This document shows positions 1 through 7,927 of a DNA stretch of 64,000 nt, in pieces. The stretch covers positions 310,001-374,000 of the forward strand of contig NZ_JAERRK010000002.1 in NCBI RefSeq assembly GCF_016741775.1. The letters run 5' to 3'. Made by a program: the position numbers and the translations under genes. Below the pieces are notes generated by a model. It did no database searches. It saw only the letters and a program-made list of their open reading frames with translations, and was not told the DNA's origin. Position 1 is the first letter of the stretch; each line of letters begins with the position of its first letter. This stretch comes from Streptomyces actinomycinicus. GTDB taxonomy: Bacteria; Actinomycetota; Actinomycetes; Streptomycetales; Streptomycetaceae.

Positions 1-1743
1 GGGGTCGGTGGAGGCCTGCAGCTCGGCCAGGTAGCCGGTGCGTTCCAGTATGGCTTCCAGGACGGTCGCCGGTCCGGCGCCGGACTCGACGATCGTGCGC
101 AGGTCCTCCATGAGCGTGTTGAACCGCTTGACCGCGTTGGTGGAACGCGCGGCCATGCCGTACGCCTCGTCGACGCGCTTGAGGGCCTGTGGAAAGCTGA
201 TCTTCTCGCGCTGGGCGAGGGCGTCGATCATCGCCTCCGCACGCTCGCCGATGCCCCTCTTGGGCACGTTGAGGATGCGGCGCAGCGGCACCGAGTCCTC
301 GGGGTTGGCGAGGACGCGCAGGTAGGCCAGGACGTCCCTGACCTCCTTGCGCTCGTAGAAGCGGACGCCGCCGACGACCTTGTAGGGCAGGCCGACGCGG
401 ATGAAGACCTCTTCGAAGACACGGGACTGGGCGTTGGTGCGGTAGAAGACGGCGACATCCCCGGCCCTCGCCTCGCGCGCGTCTGTGAGCCGGTCTATCT
501 CGTCGGCGACGAACTGGGCCTCGTCGTGCTCGGTGTCGGCGACGTACCCGGTGATCCGCGCGCCCTGGCCGGCGTTGGTCCACAGGTTCTTGGGGCGGCG
601 CGACTCGTTGCGCTCGATGACCGCGTTGGCGGCGGACAGGATGGTCTGCGTGGAGCGGTAGTTCTGCTCCAGCAGGATCGTCGTCGCGTCGGGGTAGTCC
701 TCCTCGAACTGGAGGATGTTGCGGATCGTCGCACCCCGGAAGGCGTAGATCGACTGGTCCGCGTCACCCACCACGCAGAGTTCGGCGGGCGGGAGGTCGT
801 ACTCGCCGGGCGGTACCTCCTCGGCGTGCTCCCCGGTGCCCACCAGCTCGCGCACCAGCGCGTACTGGGCGTGGTTGGTGTCCTGGTACTCGTCGACCAG
901 GACGTGCCGGAAGCGGCGGCGGTAGTGCTCGGCGACGTCCGGGAAGGCGCGCAGCAGGTTGACCGTCGTCATGATCAGGTCGTCGAAGTCCAGCGCGTTC
1001 GCCTCGCGCAGCCGCGACTGGTACAGCGCGTAGGCCTGCGCCAGCGTCTTCTCGAAGCCGTCGGTGGCCTGCGCGGCGAAGTCCTCCTCGTCGATCAGCT
1101 CGTTCTTGAGGTTGCTGATCTTGGCGCTGAAGGACTTCGGCGGGAAGCGCTTGGGGTCCAGGTCCAGGTCGCGGCAGACCAGGGCCATCAGGCGCTTGCT
1201 GTCGGCGGCGTCGTAGATCGAGAACGACGACGTGAAGCCCAGCTTCTTCGACTCGCGGCGCAGGATCCGCACGCACGCGCTGTGGAAGGTCATCACCCAC
1301 ATCGCGTTCGCGCGCGGGCCGACGAGGTGCTCGACGCGCTCCTTCATCTCGCCCGCGGCCTTGTTGGTGAAGGTGATCGCGAGGATCTGGCCCGGGTGCA
1401 CGTTCCGCTCGGCGAGCAGGTGGGCGATGCGGTGGGTGAGCACGCGGGTCTTGCCGGAGCCGGCACCGGCGACGATGAGCAGCGGGGAGCCGGCGTGCAC
1501 GACCGCGGCGCGCTGGTTGTCGTTCAGCCCCTCCAGGAGCGCCGCCGCGTCGATCACGGGGCGCGGGGCACCGTCGCGGTAGTAGGCGTCCCGGTCCGGC
1601 GGCAGGTCGAACTTCCCGCCGAACAGATCGTCCGGAAGCGGCTCCGGAGCGTGATCGTCCTCGGGCGGCGGCGGCTGCTCCTCCTCGCGCCCTCGGGGGG
1701 GCTGGAGGTCCGCCAGGAAGCTGTCGTCAAAGAGGCTGCTCAT
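1..1743 (-). CDS. pcrA: ATP-dependent DNA helicase PcrA/UvrD, N-terminal 581 residues (3' end outside window)
   Basis: Superfamily 1 3'-5' helicase that unwinds DNA in repair and removes RecA or stalled complexes. After an acidic, Pro-rich tail of about 60 residues comes the Q-motif region (LNDNQRAAV) and then Walker A (AGAGSGKT). The later motifs ITFTNKAAGEMKER (Ia), VDEYQDTN (II), GDADQSIYAFRGA (III) and LEQNYRST (IV) are all in frame, followed by UvrD C-terminal sequence to the edge. The start ATG at 1743 is the first in frame. It is transcribed away from the riboswitch-controlled hydrolase, with 438 bp between their starts. Only the C-terminal part is missing, because of the window boundary, not a mutation. 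Confidence 0.96.
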   Translation of the reverse strand, partial: MSSLFDDSFLADLQPPRGREEEQPPPPEDDHAPEPLPDDLFGGKFDLPPDRDAYYRDGAPRPVIDAAALLEGLNDNQRAAVVHAGSPLLIVAGAGSGKTRVLTHRIAHLLAERNVHPGQILAITFTNKAAGEMKERVEHLVGPRANAMWVMTFHSACVRILRRESKKLGFTSSFSIYDAADSKRLMALVCRDLDLDPKRFPPKSFSAKISNLKNELIDEEDFAAQATDGFEKTLAQAYALYQSRLREANALDFDDLIMTTVNLLRAFPDVAEHYRRRFRHVLVDEYQDTNHAQYALVRELVGTGEHAEEVPPGEYDLPPAELCVVGDADQSIYAFRGATIRNILQFEEDYPDATTILLEQNYRSTQTILSAANAVIERNESRRPKNLWTNAGQGARITGYVADTEHDEAQFVADEIDRLTDAREARAGDVAVFYRTNAQSRVFEEVFIRVGLPYKVVGGVRFYERKEVRDVLAYLRVLANPEDSVPLRRILNVPKRGIGERAEAMIDALAQREKISFPQALKRVDEAYGMAARSTNAVKRFNTLMEDLRTIVESGAGPATVLEAILERTGYLAELQASTDP

Positions 1744-1954
1744 CGCTCTACGAGTCTAGGGCGCCCCACCGACAACCGGTCGCAGTCCCCGGAACATGGC
1801 TGACCCCACCTTGAGTTGATCTTCGCCCCGGAAGTCCCCGCAGACCGCTCACCCAACGGAAGCGCCTGGTCACGCGGGCGTGAACCAGCCATCAGGTCAC
1901 GGAAATGTATCGGACAAACCGCGCACCAACCTTCACAGAAGACACACGAGTTGG

Positions 1955-2170
1955 CTAGGTTGCCGTCAGGCCGCACGACCCCTCTCCGGCGAGCCTCGCC
2001 GGGCCGCGCGGCCTCCGCCGAGTCCGGCGCGCCCCCTGCGTGGTGCCCGGAGCCGGGGACCCACCGATCCTGGGGTGAATCGGCCGACTCCCGCCCGGGA
2101 CGACGCCGTAGGGCAACCCTTCCGTACGCCCGAACCCGACAGCTAACCCGGTAGGCGGCAGCATGGAAGG
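1955..2170 (+). promoter_or_regulatory. ydaO/yuaA-type cyclic di-AMP riboswitch upstream of an NlpC/P60 hydrolase
   Basis: The leader carries the conserved blocks of the ydaO class in order: GGGGACCCA (about 2053-2061), TGGGGTGAATCGG (about 2070-2082), TAGGG followed by TTCCG (about 2110-2125), and CCCGAACCCGACAGCTAACC then CGGTAGGCGG (about 2129-2158). It ends in ATGGAAGGAG at 2163-2172, which is also the ribosome binding site of the TTG-initiated gene at 2182. A 5' element TGCCGTCAGGCC near 1961 can pair with the 3' GGCGGCA to close the outer helix. In actinobacteria this class binds c-di-AMP and turns off cell-wall hydrolase genes. The 5' boundary is approximate. Confidence 0.88.
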
Positions 2171-2181
2171 AGTCGCCTCCC

Positions 2182-3483
2182 TTGGCGTCGCACCGCAAGC
2201 CGCGCCCCGGCGGAACCCCGGGGACGGGCCTCCGCACCCCCGCTCTCGCCACCGCCGCCCTCACGTCCGTGGCCGTTCTCTCCCAGAACGCGCAGGCCGC
2301 TGCCGTGACCGGTCACGGCAGGCCGAGTCCGGAGGAGATCGAGCGGAAGATCGACGATCTGTACCGCCGGGCGGAATCGGCGACCGAGCCGGCCGGCACG
2401 GCCAGGGACCGGTCCACCGGCACCACCAGGGAACGTGTCACCGGCACGGGCGGGCAACGTTCCGCCGACGCGGGGAGGGAGCGCACCGGCGCGGGCGGGG
2501 AGCGTTCCGCCGGCACGGGGCCGGAGCGTTCCGCCGCGGCCGAGGAGCGCCTCTCCGAGGCATCCGGGCGGCGCGGTGACAGCCTTCAGCGGCTCCGGGA
2601 CGAGGTGGCCCGGCGCGCCGCCCGCGCCCGCGGCATTCCCGCCCAGCGCGGCACGGCCCCAGCCCGGGACACGGCCGCGACGCCACCGGCCCGGGGTGTG
2701 GACGCCGTACCGTCTCGGCGTACGGCGACCGTCCCGTCGTCCGTCCAGCGTGCAGCCCGCCCGGCACCCGGCGAGCACACGGCCGCCACCGCGGCGGCGG
2801 ACGGCGCGCCGGAGGTCGCGGCGAGGGACCCGAAGGTGGCCAAGGCGGCGGTGCAGAGAAAGCTGGCCCACGCGCGCGTGCTGCTCTCGCGCCGGATCGG
2901 ACAGGAGGCCGCACGGCCCGTCGCGCCGGTCACGTCCCGCGTATCGAGCGGACACGTCGCACCGGTCACGTCCGTCCCGATGGTCACTACCGCCGCCTCG
3001 ACGGTCACTGCGGTCGCCTCCACAGTCACTGCCGTCGCCCCGACAGTCACTGCCGTCGCCCCGACGGTCACTACCGCCGCATCCGGCGCTGCGCCCGCAC
3101 CGGTCGCACCCGGCACGGATGCGACGACCAAGGCCCTGAAAGCCCTCGCCTTCGCCCGGGAGCAGCTGGGCAAGCCGTGTGTGTGGGGTGCCGCCGGACC
3201 CGGTTCCTACGACTGCTCGGGACTCACCCAGGCCGCCTGGAAGTCCGCCGGTGTCACCCTTCCGCGGACCGCCCGCGACCAGGCCGAAGCCGGTACCACG
3301 GTGCCGTACGCCGAGGCCCGCCCCGGCGACCTCGTCTTCTTCCACGACGACGCCGGCCATGTCGGACTCTGCTCGGGCGACGGCATGATGATCCACGCCC
3401 CCAGGCCGGGTGCGTACGTGCGCGAGGAGCCGGTCTCCTACGGCGACGGGTCGGCCGTGCGCCGCGTGGTCCGGCCGGGCTGA
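2182..3483 (+). CDS. Secreted NlpC/P60 peptidoglycan endopeptidase with tandem heptapeptide linker
   Basis: A 433-aa cell-wall hydrolase, expected to cut peptide stems of peptidoglycan outside the cell. The TTG start at 2182 is chosen because GGAAGGAG lies 9 nt upstream and the N-terminus (MASHRKPRP) matches the paralogue at 4544. The order is a signal-like Ala-rich stretch (about 15-40), a long Arg/Glu/Ala-rich charged region, a TVTAVAS/P heptad-repeat linker (about 267-301), and the catalytic NlpC/P60 domain from about 315 to the end. The catalytic triad is visible: Cys in YDCSGLTQAAW, His in DDAGHVGLC and a polar residue in MIHAPRPG. The riboswitch directly upstream implies c-di-AMP control. 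The middle region lacks the clear coiled coil of the 4544 paralogue. Confidence 0.93.
   Translation: MASHRKPRPGGTPGTGLRTPALATAALTSVAVLSQNAQAAAVTGHGRPSPEEIERKIDDLYRRAESATEPAGTARDRSTGTTRERVTGTGGQRSADAGRERTGAGGERSAGTGPERSAAAEERLSEASGRRGDSLQRLRDEVARRAARARGIPAQRGTAPARDTAATPPARGVDAVPSRRTATVPSSVQRAARPAPGEHTAATAAADGAPEVAARDPKVAKAAVQRKLAHARVLLSRRIGQEAARPVAPVTSRVSSGHVAPVTSVPMVTTAASTVTAVASTVTAVAPTVTAVAPTVTTAASGAAPAPVAPGTDATTKALKALAFAREQLGKPCVWGAAGPGSYDCSGLTQAAWKSAGVTLPRTARDQAEAGTTVPYAEARPGDLVFFHDDAGHVGLCSGDGMMIHAPRPGAYVREEPVSYGDGSAVRRVVRPG
2980..3084 (+). repeat. Five tandem 21-bp coding repeats (heptapeptide TVTAVAS/P)
   Basis: Five consecutive 21-bp units at 2980-3000, 3001-3021, 3022-3042, 3043-3063 and 3064-3084. 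The third and fourth are identical and the others differ at a few bases. They encode the flexible Thr/Val/Ala linker just before the NlpC/P60 catalytic domain. Copy number is likely to vary between strains by slippage. Confidence 0.9.
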
Positions 3484-3613
3484 CCCGGCCACCGGGGGAT
3501 CCATCCCGTCCGGGTCCAGCCCTGCCCCGGGGAGACCACCCGGGGCTTCGGGTCACCTGGCGATTCGGGTCACTCGAGGATTCAGGTCACCCGGGGACCC
3601 GGTCACCCGGCGA

Positions 3614-3967
3614 TCAGGTCCACAGGACGGCGATGAAGATGTTCGCCGCGGTCAGCAGGCCGACGAGCCCGAAGAGGCCCTTGTCGACCCGCTCCTCGTC
3701 GCGCTTCACGTAGACGAGTCCGAGGATCACGATGAGCAGGGCCAGTTTCACGCCGATCTTGATGTTGTTGACGTGGTGGTCGTCGGCCTGATTGAGGCCG
3801 ACGAGCACCACGCCGGTGACCAGCATGGTCAGCGCGCCGTGCAGCATCCCGGGCACGAACCGGGCCGTGCCCTGGCCCATCGCCTTCATCTGGGTGAGGA
3901 AGCCACCGAGCAGCGCGGCGATACCGACGATGTGCAGGCCGACGAAGAGATGGATGAGTACGTCCAT
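3614..3967 (-). CDS. Small integral membrane protein of unknown function
   Basis: A 117-aa protein with about four predicted hydrophobic helices: residues 3-20 (LIHLFVGLHIVGIAALLGG), 40-57 (MLHGALTMLVTGVVLVG), 74-90 (VKLALLIVILGLVYV) and 98-115 (LFGLVGLLTAANIFIAVL). The ATG at 3967 begins exactly at the first helix; upstream in-frame codons give an Arg/Pro-rich tail that looks non-coding. The length and the GLHIIGIAALLGGF-like start are typical of a conserved actinobacterial membrane family with no assigned role. It is convergent with the NlpC/P60 gene to its left, with a 130-bp spacer. No catalytic motif is visible. Confidence 0.8.
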   Translation of the reverse strand: MDVLIHLFVGLHIVGIAALLGGFLTQMKAMGQGTARFVPGMLHGALTMLVTGVVLVGLNQADDHHVNNIKIGVKLALLIVILGLVYVKRDEERVDKGLFGLVGLLTAANIFIAVLWT

Positions 3968-4543
3968 GGGGCCGGAGCCTAATTCGTCGGCAACAGCCCC
4001 AGGGAGGGCAGGGTGCCGTTCCGGAGTGCTCGAGCGCCGAGGGCCGTCACGCCTTGTCGGGGCCGGGCCCGCGAAGCGTGGCCGGCTCGGCCGACGCTTC
4101 CATGACCCGCACCACGTCCACCGCAGCCTCCTTGCGTCCGCGTGCCGGCGGGGGCGCGGAAACGTTCCGGGGATCTTGCATATATGCGCCCCATAGCACC
4201 CGACCGCCCCCACCCGTTCCCACTTTCCGCGGTTCGGTCACCACGCTGCGTGAAGAAGGCGACCCGAACCCGGCAGGGGAATCACATACGGTCACAACAC
4301 GGCCTCTCGTAACCACTTCCGTACACCGCGTTACCAACCCGTCACCGTGCGGCCTAGCGTCCTCCCCCAGGTGACCGGCTCCCCACCGCCGCCCGACCCA
4401 GGGGCGGCAGTCGGCCACCACCGCCGGGAAAGGCCCGGCGGCGGCCCACTCCCCCTGTGCGGGCCGCCGCCGGGCGCCGACCGCTCGGTCGTACGCGGTC
4501 GGACTCGGTAGGACGAGTCGTACGGAAGGACGTGACGGTCCAG
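3968..4543. other. 576-bp intergenic leader region
   Basis: It holds the upstream regions of the membrane protein gene (minus) and the second NlpC/P60 gene (plus). AT-richer sequence near 4175-4190 (TTGCATATATGCG) and 4265-4330 may contain promoters, but no clear -35/-10 pair was found. The final 120 bp hold the nested hairpins described separately. On the minus strand a 24-codon reading frame begins at the GTG at 4121 behind a perfect AAGGAGG at 4127-4133 and stops at 4047. It is too short and unsupported to call a gene. The core ydaO motif of the first NlpC gene was not found here. Confidence 0.5.
4421..4475 (+). promoter_or_regulatory. Mutually exclusive hairpins in the leader of the second NlpC/P60 gene
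   Basis: Stem A pairs CCGCCGGG (4421-4428) with CCCGGCGG (4434-4441) across a 5-nt loop. Stem B is a perfect 15-bp inverted repeat pairing 4433-4447 with 4461-4475 across 13 nt. The right arm of A is inside the left arm of B, so only one can form at a time. A further perfect 8-bp inverted repeat, CCGACCGC/GCGGTCGG, lies at 4477-4484/4495-4502. This geometry is that of a switchable leader. Whether it terminates transcription or only stabilises RNA cannot be seen. Confidence 0.55.
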
Positions 4544-5608
4544 GTGGCAGCGCACCGCAAGCCCCCGCATCGCTCGCTCAGCGGTCACACGGCCCGGACG
4601 GCCGCCACACTCGCCCTGGCGGGCGCGGCCACCGCGGCGGGCTTCGACGGCACGGCACACGCCGAGCCCCAGCTGACACAGGCACAGGTGAAGGCCAAGG
4701 TGGACAGCTTGTACCGGGACGCCGAGACCGCCACCGAGAAGTACAACGGGGCGAAGGAAGAAGCGGATGCCACCCAGCGGCGGCTGACCGGGCTGCAGGA
4801 CGAGACCGCCCGCAAACAGGCGAAGCTCAACTCCGCCCGGGAGGCGCTGGGTTCGCTCGCCGCCGCCCAGTACCGGGACGGGGGCATCGACCCCGCGTGG
4901 CAGCTGGCCCTCTCCAGCGATCCCGACCGGTACCTCGACGGCGCCGCATTCGCGGAGCGGGCCGGTGACCGGCAGGCCGCCGCCGTGTCGCGGGTACGCG
5001 ATCAGCTGCGTGAGATCGAGCGGTTGCGCGGAGCCGCACGCATCGAGCTGAAGTCACTGCGAGCACGGCAGGCCGAGCTGAGCCGGCAGAAGAAGACCGT
5101 CACCGGCAAGCTGGACGAGGCCCGTCGGCTGCTGGCACGGCTGACTCCGCGCCAACGCACCGCCGTCACCGGGCCCGGCGGCACGACCGGCCACACCTCC
5201 CGCTCGGCCGCCGGCCCCCGGGAGCCCTTGCCGCAGCCCGGGTCAGCCCCTGCCCCCACCGGCCGAGCCGCCGCGGCCGTCGCCTACGCCTACGGCAAGC
5301 TCGGCAGCCCGTACGTATGGGGTGCGACCGGCCCGAACGCCTTCGACTGCTCGGGCCTGGTCCAGGCCGCCTACCGCTCCGCCGGCATCTCCCTGCCCCG
5401 CACCAGCTACGCCCAGATCAACGCGGGCCACCGAGTCTCCCGCTCCGAACTCCAGCCCGGGGACCTGGTGTTCTTCTACTCCGGGATCAGCCACGTCGGC
5501 ATCTACGTGGGCAACGGCCAGATGATCCACGCACCCAACCCGTCGGCCCCGGTCCGGGTGGCTCCGATCGACCAGATGCCCTTCGCAGGGGCGACGAGAG
5601 TCGCCTGA
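4544..5608 (+). CDS. Secreted NlpC/P60 peptidoglycan endopeptidase with coiled-coil domain
   Basis: A 354-aa cell-wall hydrolase. The GTG at 4544 gives VAAHRKPPHR, aligning with the N-terminus of the paralogue at 2182. GGAAGGA lies at 4524-4530, and the alternative GTG at 4532 is too close to it. Signal-like segment about 18-42 (TLALAGAATAAGFDGTAHA). Residues 46-210 form a Glu/Lys/Arg/Ala-rich coiled coil (KVDSLYRDAETATEKYNGAKE and on), then a Gly/Pro linker, then the NlpC/P60 domain (about 245-354). Catalytic Cys is in FDCSGLVQAAYRS, His in GISHVGIYVG, and the third site in MIHAPNPS. This is the standard Streptomyces architecture, resembling RipA/CwlO-type enzymes whose coiled coil may take an activator. 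Confidence 0.93.
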   Translation: MAAHRKPPHRSLSGHTARTAATLALAGAATAAGFDGTAHAEPQLTQAQVKAKVDSLYRDAETATEKYNGAKEEADATQRRLTGLQDETARKQAKLNSAREALGSLAAAQYRDGGIDPAWQLALSSDPDRYLDGAAFAERAGDRQAAAVSRVRDQLREIERLRGAARIELKSLRARQAELSRQKKTVTGKLDEARRLLARLTPRQRTAVTGPGGTTGHTSRSAAGPREPLPQPGSAPAPTGRAAAAVAYAYGKLGSPYVWGATGPNAFDCSGLVQAAYRSAGISLPRTSYAQINAGHRVSRSELQPGDLVFFYSGISHVGIYVGNGQMIHAPNPSAPVRVAPIDQMPFAGATRVA

Positions 5609-5684
5609 GGTCCGGATGCGGTCGAGGTGCGGTCGGATGGGGGCCGGTGAGGCCGGGGCGGGCGGCGGGTACGGGCCCGGGCGG

Positions 5685-6431
5685 TCAGACCAGCCGGCGG
5701 GCGGTCGCCCATCTGGTCAGTTCGTGACGGTTGGACAGCTGGAGCTTGCGCAGGACCGCCGAGACATGGGACTCGACCGTCTTCACCGAGATGAACAGCT
5801 GCTTGGCGATCTCCTTGTAGGCGTACCCACGGGCGATCAGCCGCAGCACCTCGCGCTCGCGCTGGGTCAGGCGGTCCAGGTCCTCGTCCACCGGCGGGGC
5901 GTCGGTGGAGGCGAAGGCGTCCAGGACGAAGCCCGCCAGCCGCGGCGAGAAGACCGCGTCGCCCTCCTGGACACGGAAGATCGAGTCGACCAGGTCGGCG
6001 CCGGTGATCGTCTTGGTGACATAGCCGCGGGCGCCACCGCGGATCACCCCGATCACGTCCTCCGCCGCGTCCGACACGGACAGTGCCAGGAAACGGACGG
6101 GCCGCTCGGCGTCCGCCATCAACGGAGCGCACCGGCGCAGCACTTCGACGCCGCCGCCGCCCGGCAGATGGACGTCGAGGAGGACCACCTCGGGCCGGGT
6201 CGCCGTGATCACCGTGACCGCCTGGTCGACGTCCGCGGCCTCGCCGACCACCTCGACCCCGGTCACGGCGGTCTGGCCGATCTCGGCCTGCACGCCGGTG
6301 CGGAACATCCGGTGGTCGTCCACGAGCACCACCCGTACGTGCCGTCCGCCCGCGCCGCCGTCGTCGGGCCGGCCGGCCCCGGCCGCCTCCGCCGCTCCCG
6401 CCGTGCCGCTCGCCTCGGTCGCGTCGCTCAT
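5685..6431 (-). CDS. NarL/LuxR-family response regulator of a LiaR-like two-component system
   Basis: A 248-aa DNA-binding regulator. After a 30-residue Ala/Gly-rich tail, the receiver domain (about 32-150) has the acidic pair D38-D39, the phospho-acceptor D86 (VVLLDVHLP) and the conserved Lys in GYVTKTITG. A LuxR helix-turn-helix (about 187-232) follows, with LTQREREVLRLIARGYAYKEIA and SVKTVESHVSAVLRKL. Its ATG overlaps the stop of the histidine kinase gene by four bases (ATGA), so the two are translationally coupled and cognate. The pairing with a PspC-type kinase and a divergent LiaF-like protein suggests an envelope-stress regulon. Confidence 0.93.
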   Translation of the reverse strand: MSDATEASGTAGAAEAAGAGRPDDGGAGGRHVRVVLVDDHRMFRTGVQAEIGQTAVTGVEVVGEAADVDQAVTVITATRPEVVLLDVHLPGGGGVEVLRRCAPLMADAERPVRFLALSVSDAAEDVIGVIRGGARGYVTKTITGADLVDSIFRVQEGDAVFSPRLAGFVLDAFASTDAPPVDEDLDRLTQREREVLRLIARGYAYKEIAKQLFISVKTVESHVSAVLRKLQLSNRHELTRWATARRLV

Positions 6432-7717
6432 GACGTCTTCTCCGCCCTCTCCATCTCCAGCTCGACCTCGGTGCCGCCGCCCGGCACCGCCCGCAGCCGG
6501 GCCGTACCGCCGTGGCGCTCCATGCGGCCGATGATCGATTCTCTAACGCCCATGCGGTCGGCGGGTATCGAGTCGAGATCGAAGCCGGGGCCGCGGTCGC
6601 GGACGGACACGAAGACCGTTCTTCCCTCGACTTCGGCGTAGACCTGTACGGCACCGCCCTCGCCACCGTACTTGGCCGCGTTCACCATCGCCTCGCGCGC
6701 GGCCTGCATCTGCGCACCGGTCCTCTCGTCCAGCGGGCAGTCGCCGACGACGACCACCTCGAGGGGCACGCCGTGCTTGTCCTCCACCTCGGCGGCACTG
6801 CGCCGCACCGCCTCGGCGACCGTGTCCGGCTCGTCGGCCTCGTCCTTGCCGGTTCCCTCCGGCTTGTACAGCCAGGTGCGCAGGTCACGCTCCTGGGCGC
6901 GGGCGAGGCGGCGCACCTCGCCCGCGTTGTCGGCGTTGCGCTGGATCAGGGTGAGGGTGTGCAGCACGGAGTCGTGGACATGGGCGGCGACCTCGGCGCG
7001 CTCCTGGGCGCGGATGCGCATCAGGCGTTCCTCGGAGAGGTCCTGCGTCATGCGGACCAGGTAGGGGCCGGCGAGCAGGGTGATACCGACGAGGACGGCG
7101 AGCGCGGCCTGCAGGACCGCGCCGAGGTGGGCGGTCGAGCCCTGCATGACGAAGACGGCCGAGACACCGGCCGTGACGAGCAGGACGCCGCCGGCCGCAC
7201 GCAGCAGGCTGAGCGTGCGGCGCCGGCGGCCGACCTCGACCCAGCGGGCCCGGCGGGCGTTGTCCGCCTGGCGCCACACGAGCGCGACACCGGCCGCCAC
7301 GAGCACGGCGGGCAGCAGATAGGCCTTGGCCGCGCTGCCCAGGTTGACGCTGCCCACGAAGACGATGGACACGATGACCATGAGGAGCAGCGCGACGATC
7401 TGTCCCCGGTCCGGCTTGCGGGCCACCAGTTTGCGGCGGCCGTCCGGCGAGGTCTCCGTGCCCACCAGCGACGGCTTCTGGCCGCCGACGCCACCGACGC
7501 CGAGCGGGACGAAGAACCAGAACGCCGCGTAGAGCAGCGCTCCGAGTCCGTCGGCCATGAGCAGGCCGACGAAGGCGAGCCGCACCCAGATGACGGGCAG
7601 CCCGAGATGCCCGGCGAGGCCCCGCGCCACTCCGCCGAGCCAGCGACCGTCGCTGCTGCGGTAGAGCTTGCGCGGCGGCCGCGGGTCGTCGAGGGGCAGG
7701 CTTGCGGCTTCCGGCAT
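6428..7717 (-). CDS. Sensor histidine kinase with N-terminal PspC domain
   Basis: A 429-aa membrane kinase that should phosphorylate the adjacent response regulator. Start ATG at 7717 (MPEAASLPLDDPRP). Residues 15-73 are a PspC domain (KLYRSSDGRWLGGVARGLAG, then a hydrophobic VRLAFVGLLMADGLGALLY helix). Further membrane helices lie near 106-124, 131-148, 175-192 and 200-220. The HisKA_3 region has the phospho-acceptor H248 in AAHVHDSVLHTL. The HATPase domain has EAMVNAAKYG (N box), VRDRGPGFDL (G1) and GGTARLRAVPGGGTEV (G2). The short sensor with no extracellular domain is typical of intramembrane-sensing LiaS-type kinases. It is divergent from the PspC/LiaF-like gene at 7928. Confidence 0.92.
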   Translation of the reverse strand: MPEAASLPLDDPRPPRKLYRSSDGRWLGGVARGLAGHLGLPVIWVRLAFVGLLMADGLGALLYAAFWFFVPLGVGGVGGQKPSLVGTETSPDGRRKLVARKPDRGQIVALLLMVIVSIVFVGSVNLGSAAKAYLLPAVLVAAGVALVWRQADNARRARWVEVGRRRRTLSLLRAAGGVLLVTAGVSAVFVMQGSTAHLGAVLQAALAVLVGITLLAGPYLVRMTQDLSEERLMRIRAQERAEVAAHVHDSVLHTLTLIQRNADNAGEVRRLARAQERDLRTWLYKPEGTGKDEADEPDTVAEAVRRSAAEVEDKHGVPLEVVVVGDCPLDERTGAQMQAAREAMVNAAKYGGEGGAVQVYAEVEGRTVFVSVRDRGPGFDLDSIPADRMGVRESIIGRMERHGGTARLRAVPGGGTEVELEMERAEKTS

Positions 7718-7927
7718 GCCAACGATGGTCACACGGCGGGCGGGGCGGAGCATCAGGGTCGGCCCCCGAGAGGCCCCTGATCTTCCCCGGGACCGGTCCG
7801 GGTGGACGGTTCATCCGGTGATCCGTGCCGGTCGAACGCTTCCCCGCCGCCTCTCAGGGCCGATTTCAGGGTTGGTCCAGGGTCGTCCCGACTGCCACGG
7901 CGGCGGCCGGGCCGTCACCATGGACGC

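Noticed and set aside
4047..4121. 24-codon minus-strand frame behind a perfect AAGGAGG
   Set aside because: Too short and without a recognisable sequence; the Shine-Dalgarno match may be chance in a 576-bp spacer.
4216..4543. Second ydaO riboswitch upstream of the 4544 hydrolase
   Set aside because: The conserved blocks (TGGGGTGAAT and the CCCGAACCCG...CAGCTAACCCGG strand) are not present; only GC-rich hairpins are.
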